A DNA stretch of 64,000 nucleotides, from NCBI RefSeq assembly GCF_027257845.1, contig NZ_JAPVOT010000013.1, positions 56,719 to 120,718 on the forward strand, written 5' to 3'. Below, piece by piece: positions 49,776 to 59,549 of the stretch. Every line of letters begins with the position of its first letter. The first letter of the stretch is position 1. Source of the DNA: Alteromonas sp. BMJM2. GTDB taxonomy: Bacteria; Pseudomonadota; Gammaproteobacteria; Enterobacterales; Alteromonadaceae. The notes beneath the pieces were generated by a model, which saw nothing but the letters and a program-made list of their open reading frames with translations, was not told where the DNA came from and did no database searches. Position numbers and translations under genes: made by a program.

Positions 49776-50165
49776 TTAGCGAGATGATAAGCGTATCTGC
49801 GAAAGCCAGAGTTGAATTTTTGCCTCGTCTTTATCAATCATAAACGGCATGGTGAGATTTGAAGGCCTATGCGGGGAGCCTGCGTGAACAAATATACTGT
49901 TTTCGACAATACCCACCGCTTTGCAGCCGGCCTGTTGAAAAGCAACGTATCCCGCCATCATTTCGTGAATTGCATCATGAGTAATGCCCGCAGTTTCTGT
50001 GGGACGTTGAAAAAGCACCCAGGCATTTAACGAGGCGGTTAATGAAAGAATGTCGAGTGTAAGTTTTCGAACGCCACTTAAATTAAATCCATCGGCATAA
50101 TCGCAATATACCGTGTCGCCCTGCAAAGACAGCGAATAATTTCCGTGTGCATTATCTAAGACCAT
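49776..50165 (-). CDS. Hypothetical soluble protein, unrecognised
   Basis: This 129-residue protein has mixed alpha/beta composition, no signal peptide and no TM segment. It begins MVLDNAHGNYSLSLQGDTVY and has a repeating beta-helix-beta feel (DTVYCDYADGFNLSG, then a helix, then WVLFQRPTET), loosely like STAS or YtfJ-type small domains. I cannot assign a family. Codon use looks ordinary for the window. It lies upstream of RND operon 1 on the same strand, 126 bp from the adaptor start, so a functional link is possible but not shown. Confidence 0.6.
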   Translation of the reverse strand: MVLDNAHGNYSLSLQGDTVYCDYADGFNLSGVRKLTLDILSLTASLNAWVLFQRPTETAGITHDAIHEMMAGYVAFQQAGCKAVGIVENSIFVHAGSPHRPSNLTMPFMIDKDEAKIQLWLSQIRLSSR

Positions 50166-50618
50166 ACTCTGTTAAACCATAATTTGGCAGAAGACCACTT
50201 CAGTTAGACAAAAGTATATTCCTAGAAAATTAAAAATGACAAATTAATTTGAAGATAAGATTTTATTTAAATAAGCGAAAATGAATAACCTAAAAGCCAT
50301 CCGCCTATCAGTATTAACATTAAAGCTAAAAGGGTACTTTTCCATTTGGGCACTACTACAACATATAGATATTGCGACGTTGCAGGTAATTACTATCTCA
50401 AATTAATGACGCACACGGACATTTTCCCTCTTTTCTACCACCTGCGCTCTAGCTACTGTATAGTGGCAATTCTAAGGCTGTTCGTACTAGCGAATAGGGT
50501 TATCTTGATGTTATGTCAACGCAACATTTCGGCAATTACTCCCAGTCATAAAATACAGCCCAAAAAACACGGTTAAAAAGCACCGTGATAACAAAATAAT
50601 TTAAAAGAGAGTTTTTGC
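50166..50618. other. 450-bp AT-rich non-coding region
   Basis: No convincing gene. It separates the divergent hypothetical gene and cti and must contain both promoters. A perfect 12-bp palindrome, CAAATTAATTTG, is present at 50240-50251; its meaning is unknown. Confidence 0.5.
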
Positions 50619-53012
50619 ATGAATAAATGGACAACCTCCATTTGGTGTATCGTTGTGCTATTAGCTGGGTCAGGCATTTATCATTTTTTCCAAACGCCCA
50701 TAAAAGCCAAGTCGCTACCTGTATCAGTGCCGCTTGCAAGTGAAGTGGTTAATTATCACGATGACGTAAAGCCCGTGTTAGCCAAGCGCTGTGTGGTATG
50801 CCATGCGTGTTATGATGCCCCTTGCCAACTTAAAATGGGCGCTTATTCCGGTATTGAACGAGGCGCGAGCAAAGAACGAGTCTACGATGGTGAAAGGCTC
50901 ATAGAAGCCAACTTAACTCGGCTATTTGAAGACGGCCATACGCTAGCCCAATGGCGAGACAAAGCGTTTTTTGCTGTAAATTCTGACACGCCCCAAATGA
51001 GCTCAAATGGCTTGTCATCCGCAGATTATCAAACTGCGGCCAATGAAAACTTATCATCAAGCGTTATTGCCCACCTGCTGCAGTTAAAACAAGACACGCC
51101 AGTGAAAACAGCCAGTGAAACGCCGGCGCTTCTCAATAAAGAAGATTATCCGCTGAATATCAACAGAGCATATCAATGCCCTACCATCGACGATATCGAT
51201 GACTTCAAAGAAGATTACCCTTTATGGGGAATGCCCTATGCGTTGCCAGCATTGGACAAACAAGAAAACGCACTCATTCTCAATTGGATAGCACAAGGCG
51301 GCAAAGGTAGTGATGACGTTGTCATTAGCGAAGAAAATAAAAAGCAGATTATGGCGTGGGAAGACTTTTTAAACGGCGATAGTTTAAAGTCTCAATTAAT
51401 GAGCCGTTACTTGTTTGAACATCTCTTTCTTGTGCATCTGCACTTTGACGCAAAGCAACCTCAACAGTTTTTCAAGCTGATTCGCTCTTCAACTGCCCCT
51501 GGACAACCTATTAACAGTATTCATACCCGTCGGCCTTTCGACAGCCCAGGCGTAGAGCGGGTGTATTACAGAATAGTGCCGCTAAAACAAACGCGAGTGC
51601 ACAAGTCGCATATGCCAGTATTACTTACCAGCGATCGCATGGATAAATATGAAGACTGGTTTTTAAACGACGATTATGAGGTTACCTCAATGCCGTCGTA
51701 TAAGCCTGAAGAGGCCTCTAACCCCTTTATTACCTTTGCCCAATTACCTATAAACGCGAGATACAACTATATGCTTGATGAGGCGCAAAACACCATCATG
51801 CAATTTATCAAAGGCCCAGTATGTCGCGGGCAAATGGCGCTAAACGTAATAAACGATCATTTTTGGGTTGTATTTTCTGAGCCAGATTTAGATTTGGTTC
51901 AAAATAACGGCGAATTTATTCAACAAGCACTCCAAAATATTGAGCTGCCTGCTGAAGAGCAAAGCAATGCCCTACCCACGGCATGGATGAACTATGCCGC
52001 GATGGAGCGTGAATATTTAAACGCGAAATCTGAATTCATCAATACCCAGATAAAAGACAAGTTAAACATCGATCTTGATTTACTGTGGAACGGTGATGGT
52101 GAGAATGAAAATATGGCATTAACTATCTTTAGGCATAAAGATGCCGCAAGCGTAGTTAAAGGGCTTGTTGGAAATACACCACAAACGGCTTGGGTGTTAA
52201 CGTACCCACTATTTGAGCGCATTCACTATTTACTCGTGGCGGGTTACGACGTGTACGGCAACGTTGGCCATCAGCTTAACAGTAGAATGTATATGGACTT
52301 TTTGCGTATGGAAGGCGAGTTCAACTTTTTAGCGTTACTGCCAAGTGAAACCAGAGACAAGGTTAGAAGCAAATGGTATCGCGGCTCGGTGAGTGAAGTT
52401 GAAGAATTTGTGTATAAAGGCAATACATCAAAGATAGAGACTAGCATTGAGTACAACACCGATAACCCTTATCAAGAATTACTCGATACCATGAAGCGTA
52501 AATTCACAGGCACAATCAGCGAGCGACATTACCTAAATAACGGGTTTAAAGAGAAAGAGGCTATCGCTAGCTTTAACACGATAAACTCGTTTAAGGGCAA
52601 CAATATTTCACTGCTGCCTGAGTCAACCGTAGTGCGTGTTTATGACAAATCAAGCGATGAACAGCACTTTTACACCATGCTAAGGCACAGCGCCCACACC
52701 AACATTTCTCATTTGTTTAATGAGGAAGACAGGCGCTTGCCCGAAGAAGACACCGTCACGATTGCCAGTGGCTTTATGACCTCTCACCCAAATGCATTTT
52801 TGCAAGTCGAAATATCAGACCTACCCGACCTCGCCACACGCATCAATAAAATGGGGTCAGAACCGGATTATGCAGCATTGCTAGACACCTATGGCGTAAG
52901 ACGCACAAACCCCAAATTTTGGGACTATGCTGACAACATGCACAGCTATTTTAAAGCCACCTACCCTACTGAGTTTGGGTATTTAGACTTTAACCGGTTG
53001 GAAAACAGGTAG
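50619..53012 (+). CDS. cti: Fatty acid cis/trans isomerase (Cti)
   Basis: Cti converts cis-unsaturated membrane fatty acids to trans in the periplasm, quickly rigidifying membranes under solvent or heat stress. The 797-residue protein has an N-terminal signal/anchor segment (about 5-24), then a c-type heme motif CVVCH (Cys58, Cys61, His62), an architecture typical of Cti. The long remaining part is soluble and matches family length. The ATG follows AAGAGAG. It is monocistronic and ends before a strong terminator. Its proximity to two efflux operons fits a solvent or toxicant-stress theme. Confidence 0.9.
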   Translation: MNKWTTSIWCIVVLLAGSGIYHFFQTPIKAKSLPVSVPLASEVVNYHDDVKPVLAKRCVVCHACYDAPCQLKMGAYSGIERGASKERVYDGERLIEANLTRLFEDGHTLAQWRDKAFFAVNSDTPQMSSNGLSSADYQTAANENLSSSVIAHLLQLKQDTPVKTASETPALLNKEDYPLNINRAYQCPTIDDIDDFKEDYPLWGMPYALPALDKQENALILNWIAQGGKGSDDVVISEENKKQIMAWEDFLNGDSLKSQLMSRYLFEHLFLVHLHFDAKQPQQFFKLIRSSTAPGQPINSIHTRRPFDSPGVERVYYRIVPLKQTRVHKSHMPVLLTSDRMDKYEDWFLNDDYEVTSMPSYKPEEASNPFITFAQLPINARYNYMLDEAQNTIMQFIKGPVCRGQMALNVINDHFWVVFSEPDLDLVQNNGEFIQQALQNIELPAEEQSNALPTAWMNYAAMEREYLNAKSEFINTQIKDKLNIDLDLLWNGDGENENMALTIFRHKDAASVVKGLVGNTPQTAWVLTYPLFERIHYLLVAGYDVYGNVGHQLNSRMYMDFLRMEGEFNFLALLPSETRDKVRSKWYRGSVSEVEEFVYKGNTSKIETSIEYNTDNPYQELLDTMKRKFTGTISERHYLNNGFKEKEAIASFNTINSFKGNNISLLPESTVVRVYDKSSDEQHFYTMLRHSAHTNISHLFNEEDRRLPEEDTVTIASGFMTSHPNAFLQVEISDLPDLATRINKMGSEPDYAALLDTYGVRRTNPKFWDYADNMHSYFKATYPTEFGYLDFNRLENR

Positions 53013-53069
53013 AAATGACGGCTAGAGGGTAGCCTTCTACTCCCTTTTTTAAACAGTAAGATAAATGAG

Positions 53070-53095
53070 GGCGCCGATAACGGCGCCTTTTTTTT
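53070..53095 (+). terminator. Intrinsic terminator after cti
   Basis: GGCGCC, a 6-base loop, GGCGCC and then an 8-base T run, 57 bp after the cti stop. Confidence 0.9.
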
Positions 53096-53178
53096 GCTGT
53101 GCTCAAATTAAGTAACTCAACGAAAGGCAAATCATTACACGTGCCTAGCTAAGTCAATAAACACAACGCTAGGACACA

Positions 53179-53736
53179 TTAAAATCTTGAGTCATTCTCA
53201 CAAGGCTGTCCATCGTTGTCTCCGTCCATTTTGGTATTAGGGCAGTTTCTGATAAAGAACACGGCCTCAGCTCGCGAGTTCATCTGGCTACAGTGTTGAC
53301 GGCCATCGCATGTAAATTGCGTGTTTTCCACCGTAGTAAGCGGCATCAAAGGAATATCTTTTAAAGGGGAATCTATAAGGCCTTCGTCTTTAAAAAATTG
53401 AACAATGGTTGGGTAAAGTACGAAGCCCAGTATCATTAATGTACACATTCCTAAAACGTTCGATACGTTTAGCGAGGATTTCTTTTTTAGGCGATGCGGC
53501 TTTACAGAATTCGAGGACAATCGAGAAAGGCGCTTTAAGTTAACCGCTTTACGCTTGCCATTCCGTTCGATGTCAATATCGATGTCGAATGACAACACTT
53601 CACCTACTTCTGGCCTATTTGTATTGTGGGGAAAGGCGGATATATGAACGAAGACCTCTTCCCCATTGCTGTCATCTGTAATAAACCCATAGCCTCTTTG
53701 GTCATTCCATTTGCTCAGTCGTCCGTGCAATTTCAT
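53179..53736 (-). CDS. Cold-shock domain / TM / Excalibur domain protein
   Basis: The 185-residue protein joins three parts: a cold-shock (CSD) domain at about 1-70 (GRLSKWNDQRGYGFI, VFVHIS), one TM segment at about 94-112, and a C-terminal Excalibur domain at about 140-185 with paired cysteines (CDGRQHC, CPNTKMDGDNDGQPCE) and a DxDxDG calcium-binding loop. The topology implies a nucleic-acid-binding domain in the cytoplasm and a Ca2+-binding domain in the periplasm. Function is unknown. The ribosome site AAGGA precedes the ATG. Confidence 0.82.
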   Translation of the reverse strand: MKLHGRLSKWNDQRGYGFITDDSNGEEVFVHISAFPHNTNRPEVGEVLSFDIDIDIERNGKRKAVNLKRLSRLSSNSVKPHRLKKKSSLNVSNVLGMCTLMILGFVLYPTIVQFFKDEGLIDSPLKDIPLMPLTTVENTQFTCDGRQHCSQMNSRAEAVFFIRNCPNTKMDGDNDGQPCENDSRF

Positions 53737-53832
53737 CTCAGTCCTTTTATAACCATCTTCCCTGTAATAGTAATTAACTACATTGTCTGCTTCTTTTCAA
53801 GTACGGTCTTACGCTTTTTGAAGAAACAACTT

Positions 53833-55068
53833 TTAAAGAATATTCTCGCCCCCCTCAGGGTCTCTCGAGTTACGGGCCTGTTCTCTAATCTCATGCGCTT
53901 CAGACGCTACATCATCATCTGAAACACGGCTATGCTCAGCCGTATCAAAGTTATTTTCGGCTTGATTGGGCGTTGTATCCTGTGATGACTTACTTTCTCT
54001 ATTTTCTTTCATCTTATTGCCACTGCGGTCTTCTTTATCAACACCTGCCTCTTCTTGGTTTGCCGCTTTTTCAACCATGATGCCTTGGGGAAATATGCGC
54101 TCTCTTGCATCATCAGGCATGCTGATTTCTGCATCCAAAAAGGCTTTGGTAATATTACGCATTAGCACTGAAGACATTTTGACAACACTCGTTTTTTCTA
54201 CATTAACCCAAAAGTACACTTTCACGTTGTAACTAGAGGCACCTAGCGTATCGATAAGAACTTGCGGCTCTGGATCATCAAGTACGTTTTGCTGATGAGC
54301 GATAACACCTTGAGCTATCTGTTGTGCCTGTTGTATTTCCGAGTCGTACCCTACCCCAATGACAAAGTGCCCTCGCATTAGCGGGTTAGCCGTTAAATTC
54401 TTTATTACGCCCTTATAAATAGTCGCATTAGGTATTTGAATGTGATTGCCATCAAAATCCACCAGCGTGGTAGCACGTGCCGTCACTTTTTGAATAATAC
54501 CTGTAAAATCATTTATCTGAACAATATCGCCTATTCGAAATGGCCGTTGAATAGTGAGCAGTAGGCTTGAAATAAAATTTTCTGCAATGTCCCTAAACGC
54601 AAAACCTAAGATAAGCCCGACGACACCGGTTCCACTGACCACTGCAATAGCAAAGCCCGTTAAACCCGCCAAAAACAGAAACAAATATATGCCGAGCAAC
54701 ATAAGTACTAAGCTGATGCTTCGTTGTATAACAGAGCGAAGTAAAGGCGACGTTGTCGTTCGCGTCATTGGTTTTACAAGTAGTCTGGCAACATGAGGTG
54801 CTAACACGATAAAGATCGCCATCACTACGATGCCAAGGCCTAAACCAGGCAAGCGATAGACAAAGCTTTCCCATAGTTGGGCTAAAAGCGATTGTGCATT
54901 GGACAGACTGGAGATAGCACCGCCGCCATCAGTGCTTTGCACCAGTGAGGAAACAGTAACGTGTTCCGCTGCATTCAGTCTTGCTGAATGCATTTCCACT
55001 TCATTTAATAGCGTGCTGTTTAACGCAGTTCCATTTAAAAACGTGGCTTTTGATGATGTTACAAACAT
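53833..55068 (-). CDS. MscS-family mechanosensitive channel
   Basis: The 411-residue protein has a polar N-terminal stretch (about 1-70), hydrophobic helices (about 75-97 and 115-165, the last with GTGVVGLILGFAFRDIAENF, the MscS pore helix TM3), and then the MscS beta and vestibule domains. The final 80-90 residues are very charged and low in complexity. MscS channels open under membrane tension to release osmolytes. It lies on the same strand 84 bp after RND permease 2. Confidence 0.9.
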   Translation of the reverse strand: MFVTSSKATFLNGTALNSTLLNEVEMHSARLNAAEHVTVSSLVQSTDGGGAISSLSNAQSLLAQLWESFVYRLPGLGLGIVVMAIFIVLAPHVARLLVKPMTRTTTSPLLRSVIQRSISLVLMLLGIYLFLFLAGLTGFAIAVVSGTGVVGLILGFAFRDIAENFISSLLLTIQRPFRIGDIVQINDFTGIIQKVTARATTLVDFDGNHIQIPNATIYKGVIKNLTANPLMRGHFVIGVGYDSEIQQAQQIAQGVIAHQQNVLDDPEPQVLIDTLGASSYNVKVYFWVNVEKTSVVKMSSVLMRNITKAFLDAEISMPDDARERIFPQGIMVEKAANQEEAGVDKEDRSGNKMKENRESKSSQDTTPNQAENNFDTAEHSRVSDDDVASEAHEIREQARNSRDPEGGENIL

Positions 55069-55152
55069 AACCTTAATCCTTGGTGAACGCCTTCACATTT
55101 AGTGACGGCGTAGTGTTTTATCCTAAAATTCAGAGTGCAAAAAGCGTTTCAT

Positions 55153-58100
55153 TTAATGCTCGCTGGCTTGTTCATTGCCATTGCTTGACGTTTTGCTTAG
55201 ACGACGAACCCACACAAACAAAAAGGGAGCAAAGAACACAACGCATACTGTTGTCATCGTTATTCCACCCAGCACGCCTATGCTAATTGCATTTTGTGCA
55301 CCCGAGCCTGGGCCAGAGGCAAAAGCTAGGGGCATTACGCCTAAAATGAAAGTAAGCGATGTCATAATAATGGGGCGAAAGCGCTGACTTGCGGCGTTGA
55401 TGGCAGCGTCGTAAGCGCTCATCCCTTGGCTGTAGTTGCGCTGTGCAAACTCCACAATCAAGATAGCATTTTTTGCTGCTAAACCAATGGTCATTAACAG
55501 CCCTACTTGGAAGTAAACGTCGTTTGATTGACCCGTTAACCAGGTTGCTAATACTGCACCGCAAATACCTAACGGCACCACCAATATAATAGCAACGGGG
55601 ATCACCACACTCTCATACAACGCGGCTAAAATCATAAAAACAACGACTATTGTAATACTGTATAGCAACAGCGTTTGACTACCACTTTCTTTTTCTTCGT
55701 AAGATAACCCCGTCCACGCAATTTCAAAACCATTATCTAATGATTCTGCAATTCGCTCTAACTCTTTTAGTGCCTCGCCTGAGCTCACTCCTGGTGGCGT
55801 CGAGCCCTGTATCTCTCTTGCAGAACCGCCATTGAACCGCGTTAACTTAGATGGGCCGTAAGACCACTTTCCCTCTGCTATTTGGCTAAGCTGAACCATG
55901 CCATCGCTGCTGTTACGCAAATACCAATTATCGATATCAGCAGGCAGCATTCGATATTCATTATCGGCCTGAACGTAAACCCGCTTAATGCGACCGCTAT
56001 CGACAAAATCATTCACATAGCGACCGCCTAGAGCAACGCTTAACGTTTGATTTATTGTTGATATTGGAACCCCTAGCGCTAGCGCCTTTGGCGTATCTAT
56101 ATCTAAGCTGTATTGAGGATTGTCAGCAAGGCCATTAAAGCGAACTTGAGACAGCAATGGACTTTCGTTGGCAGCTTTTAATAATTGCTGAGTTGCCTGC
56201 TTCATTGCCTCATGCCCCGCTCCTTCGCGGTCAATCAGCTGCAGCTGAAAGCCACTGTCGTTACCTAACGCACTCACAGGCGGCGGTACAAGGGGAATAA
56301 TCATAGCGTCTTTCACCGGTGCCAACGCCTTTGCGGCGCGCTGCTTAATGTTAAAGACGCTGTTTTGTTCGCCACGCTTTTCCCAATCTTTCATCTGTAC
56401 AAACGCAATACCCACATTCTGCGCTTGCCCTGCAAAGCTAAAACCAGCGGCAGTAAACAACCCCTCTACTGCATCACCCGCGTCGTTGAGATAAAAGTCT
56501 TCCAGCTTGGCCATTTTTTTTCGAGTTTGCTGAAGCGTTGAGCCAGGAGGCCCAGACACCAAGGTAAACATTCGGCCTTGATCTTCTTCAGGTAAAAAGG
56601 AGGTAGGTATTCGTCCAAAGATCCACATGCTTCCTGCCACTAATACAATAAACACCGCAGGTAAAATTATTTTATTGTTGAGCAATTTTTCTAACAGGGA
56701 ATTGTGACTGTTTTTGATCTTGTCGAAGCCGCTATTAAACCACTGCAGTGCCTTTGTGCTTTGCTTCTTTCCACCAGATTGCAGCAACAATGTGCAAAGG
56801 GCCGGAGACAAGGTAAGAGCAATAAACAGTGATATACCCATGGCAACCGATATCGTGATAGCGAACTGCCTATAAATAACCCCAACCGAGCCGCTAAATA
56901 GCGCCATGGGCAAAAACACCGCCCAAATCACCACTGTAGTTCCCACTAGTGCAGACGATATTTCTGCCATCGCATTTTTTACCGCCTCTTTAGGCGACAG
57001 GCTTTCATCTTCCTCTAGCTTTCTTTCGGCGTTTTCGGTAACCACTATGGCGTCATCTACTAACATGCCAATAGCCAAAACAAGGGCAAACATAGTAAGT
57101 ACGTTAATGGAGTAACCAAACAGCAATAAAAAGCTAAATGTACCTAGTAAAACTACAGGTATCGCAACCGCCGGAATCAAAGTAACTCTTAGCGTTTGCA
57201 AAAAAATGTAAATCACTAGCACCACTAACACCACCGCAATCACGAGGGTTTCAAGTACGTTGAAAATCGACGCTCGGATAAAAGGCGACGTATCGACTGG
57301 GTAAGCAATATCTAAATCATCTGGAATGATGCTTTTAAATTCATCAATCCGCGCTTTCAAGGCTTCTATTGTGGCAAGCGCATTGGCGGATGGCGCAAGC
57401 TCAATGGCAATACCGGATGCGGGTTTTCCGTTCCATCGCCCAAGCACTCTGTAATTTTCTGCACCCACTTCAATTCGAGCAACATCGCCTAACGTTAAAC
57501 TCGCGCCATTTAAATCTGAGCGAAGCAAAATGGCTTCAAATTCTTCAGGCGTACTTAACAGCGACTGCGCAGTAATAGTGGCATTTAATTGTTGGCCTTC
57601 TACCGATGGGGCTCCGCCAATTTCACCCGTTGCTAACTGCACATTTTGTTGTTCAATGGCATTAGTGACATCGAGTGCAGTAATGTTGTAGTTATTCATG
57701 GCGTTAGGATTAAGCCATATGCGCATGGCGTTTTCAGGGCCGAAGGTTTGTATTTGCCCCACCCCATTAACCCGACTTAATGGCTCTTCAAGATTCGACA
57801 CTAGAAAGTCTGAAATCTCGTTGCGGTTCATCTCGCCACTTTTTGAGAAAAAGCTGACCAGCAGCGCATAACTGCTGCCTGCCTTTTCTACTGCAATGCC
57901 AAGCTGCTGCACAATGGGCGGTAACGCAGATTGCGCTTGAGATACTTTGTTCTGGGTTTGTACTTGCGCAATATCGGGGTCGGTACCTGGTTCAAAGTTT
58001 AAGGTAATTGACGCCGTACCGGCAGAAGAGCTTTGCGACTGAATGTAGCGCAAGTTGTCGATACCCGTGAGGCTCTTCTCAATAACTTGAGTAACCGTAA

Positions 58101-58278
58101 CCTCCATGGTCTTTGCCGACGCACCGGGGTAACTTGCGCTAATAGAGACTTTAGGTGGAGCGATATTCGGGTACTGCTCTAGCGGAAGATTCATCACTGA
58201 AAAAGCGCCGCTTCCCATAATAAGAAGCGCGATAACGGCAGTAAAAATAGGGCGATTGATGAAAAAGCGAGAAAACAT
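55153..58278 (-). CDS. RND efflux permease, AcrB/HAE1 family (operon 2)
   Basis: The 1041-residue proton-driven multidrug pump starts with the classical AcrB-type MFSRFFINRPIFTAVIAL. TM4 has the proton-relay pair in GMLVDDAIVVTENAER, and the periplasmic porter domains and the C-terminal GLAAKNAILIVEFA are intact. Only two bases separate it from its adaptor gene. The closest functional class is AcrB/MexB-like amphiphile efflux. No outer-membrane channel gene is adjacent. Substrates are unknown. Confidence 0.94.
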   Translation of the reverse strand: MFSRFFINRPIFTAVIALLIMGSGAFSVMNLPLEQYPNIAPPKVSISASYPGASAKTMEVTVTQVIEKSLTGIDNLRYIQSQSSSAGTASITLNFEPGTDPDIAQVQTQNKVSQAQSALPPIVQQLGIAVEKAGSSYALLVSFFSKSGEMNRNEISDFLVSNLEEPLSRVNGVGQIQTFGPENAMRIWLNPNAMNNYNITALDVTNAIEQQNVQLATGEIGGAPSVEGQQLNATITAQSLLSTPEEFEAILLRSDLNGASLTLGDVARIEVGAENYRVLGRWNGKPASGIAIELAPSANALATIEALKARIDEFKSIIPDDLDIAYPVDTSPFIRASIFNVLETLVIAVVLVVLVIYIFLQTLRVTLIPAVAIPVVLLGTFSFLLLFGYSINVLTMFALVLAIGMLVDDAIVVTENAERKLEEDESLSPKEAVKNAMAEISSALVGTTVVIWAVFLPMALFSGSVGVIYRQFAITISVAMGISLFIALTLSPALCTLLLQSGGKKQSTKALQWFNSGFDKIKNSHNSLLEKLLNNKIILPAVFIVLVAGSMWIFGRIPTSFLPEEDQGRMFTLVSGPPGSTLQQTRKKMAKLEDFYLNDAGDAVEGLFTAAGFSFAGQAQNVGIAFVQMKDWEKRGEQNSVFNIKQRAAKALAPVKDAMIIPLVPPPVSALGNDSGFQLQLIDREGAGHEAMKQATQQLLKAANESPLLSQVRFNGLADNPQYSLDIDTPKALALGVPISTINQTLSVALGGRYVNDFVDSGRIKRVYVQADNEYRMLPADIDNWYLRNSSDGMVQLSQIAEGKWSYGPSKLTRFNGGSAREIQGSTPPGVSSGEALKELERIAESLDNGFEIAWTGLSYEEKESGSQTLLLYSITIVVVFMILAALYESVVIPVAIILVVPLGICGAVLATWLTGQSNDVYFQVGLLMTIGLAAKNAILIVEFAQRNYSQGMSAYDAAINAASQRFRPIIMTSLTFILGVMPLAFASGPGSGAQNAISIGVLGGITMTTVCVVFFAPFLFVWVRRLSKTSSNGNEQASEH

Positions 58279-58280
58279 AA

Positions 58281-59549
58281 TTATTGTGCCTTCGCTGTCA
58301 TCTGAGTACTTTGGTCATCAGAGCTCTTATTGGCTTTTTGTTCAACTTCTTGTTTAGCTTGTTGCTTAGCTTTTTGATTAGCTTCTCGGTCACCCTCCTG
58401 ATTCACCTTTTGCGGCTTAACACGTTGCCCATCGGCTAGTGTCATTGTGCCCTCAATAATAAGCCGTTCTCCTTGCTTCAATCCTTCTTCAATAACCCAT
58501 TTGTTTTCAAACGCAGTGCCCGTAATTACCTCTCGTTCACGTGCTTTATTGTCGGCATCTATTACCCACACATGTTTTTTATCATTAACTCCAATTTTTA
58601 CACTTTTTTGAGGGACAATAATAACGGGGGCTGCAGCACTATCATTAATTGCACCGCGCACGAATAACCCGGGTAGGAGCGCTGTATCAGGGTTAGCAAA
58701 CACGGTGCGTACTTGAATAGTGCCCGTTTGGTTATCAACCGCAAAATCTGTGGCTTTTATTTTACCAACCTGAGGATAACGCTCTCCTGAATTTAAAAAC
58801 AAACTTACTGATTGGCTCTGCGAAGTATCACTTTGCGAGCCTATCAACTGCCTATCGCTAGCAGAGACAGAGAAATCAATATAAACAGGGTCTAATTGAC
58901 GAATGGTGACAAGGATTTGTTCTTGCTGCTGCGACACCAGCGCGCCCTTAGTTACACTTGAAGGCCCTATGTAGCCGGTGATTGGTGCGTAAACCTTAGT
59001 ATAAGCAAGGTTTATTTTTGCGCGCTTAAGCTGGGCTTCACTCTGCATTAACGCGGCCTTGGCCTGCATTAGCTCTGTTTGCGCATCTTCGAAAACTTGC
59101 TGACTTAGCACGTTAGACTCAGCCAAGCTGTCGTAACGCTCAACAACGGACTGGGCATTATTCTCTCTCGCTTGGGCGTTATTAAGGTCTGCCTGTGCAG
59201 AATCTACTTCAGCTTGGTAACGGTTGGGTTCAATTTGGTAAAGCTGGTCGCCCTCTTTAACTAACGCTCCCTCGGTAAACAAGCGAGACTGAATAATGCC
59301 GCTTATCTGAGGCCTTACTTGAGCAACTTGGAATGGCACTACTCTGCCTGGAATTTTGGCTAAAGTAGGAATTTGCTGTGGCTTAAGCTCTACATACCCT
59401 ACCGGCGTTGCAGGTTGTTTTTGCTTAGCGTTATCATCTTGCTGAGGTGAAGCGGATTGTTGAGATTGTGATGAGGCAGTATCTTTATCGCTACAACCAA
59501 ACGTTGCTAGAGCGGCAAACATCAACGCGATACTTACTTTTTTAATCAT
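58281..59549 (-). CDS. RND periplasmic adaptor lipoprotein (operon 2)
   Basis: The ATG at 59549 has an AGGGA ribosome site and gives 422 residues; the longer frame to 59657 would cover the repeat region. The N-terminus is a lipoprotein signal with lipobox ATFGC (Cys near residue 19). An AcrA/MexA-type fold follows: RVVPFQVAQVRPQISGII, a helical hairpin rich in AQADLNNAQARE, KVYAPITGYIGPSSVTKGAL and a beta barrel. The C-terminal tail is Gln/Lys-rich. It heads the operon with the AcrB-type permease. Confidence 0.93.
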   Translation of the reverse strand: MIKKVSIALMFAALATFGCSDKDTASSQSQQSASPQQDDNAKQKQPATPVGYVELKPQQIPTLAKIPGRVVPFQVAQVRPQISGIIQSRLFTEGALVKEGDQLYQIEPNRYQAEVDSAQADLNNAQARENNAQSVVERYDSLAESNVLSQQVFEDAQTELMQAKAALMQSEAQLKRAKINLAYTKVYAPITGYIGPSSVTKGALVSQQQEQILVTIRQLDPVYIDFSVSASDRQLIGSQSDTSQSQSVSLFLNSGERYPQVGKIKATDFAVDNQTGTIQVRTVFANPDTALLPGLFVRGAINDSAAAPVIIVPQKSVKIGVNDKKHVWVIDADNKAREREVITGTAFENKWVIEEGLKQGERLIIEGTMTLADGQRVKPQKVNQEGDREANQKAKQQAKQEVEQKANKSSDDQSTQMTAKAQ

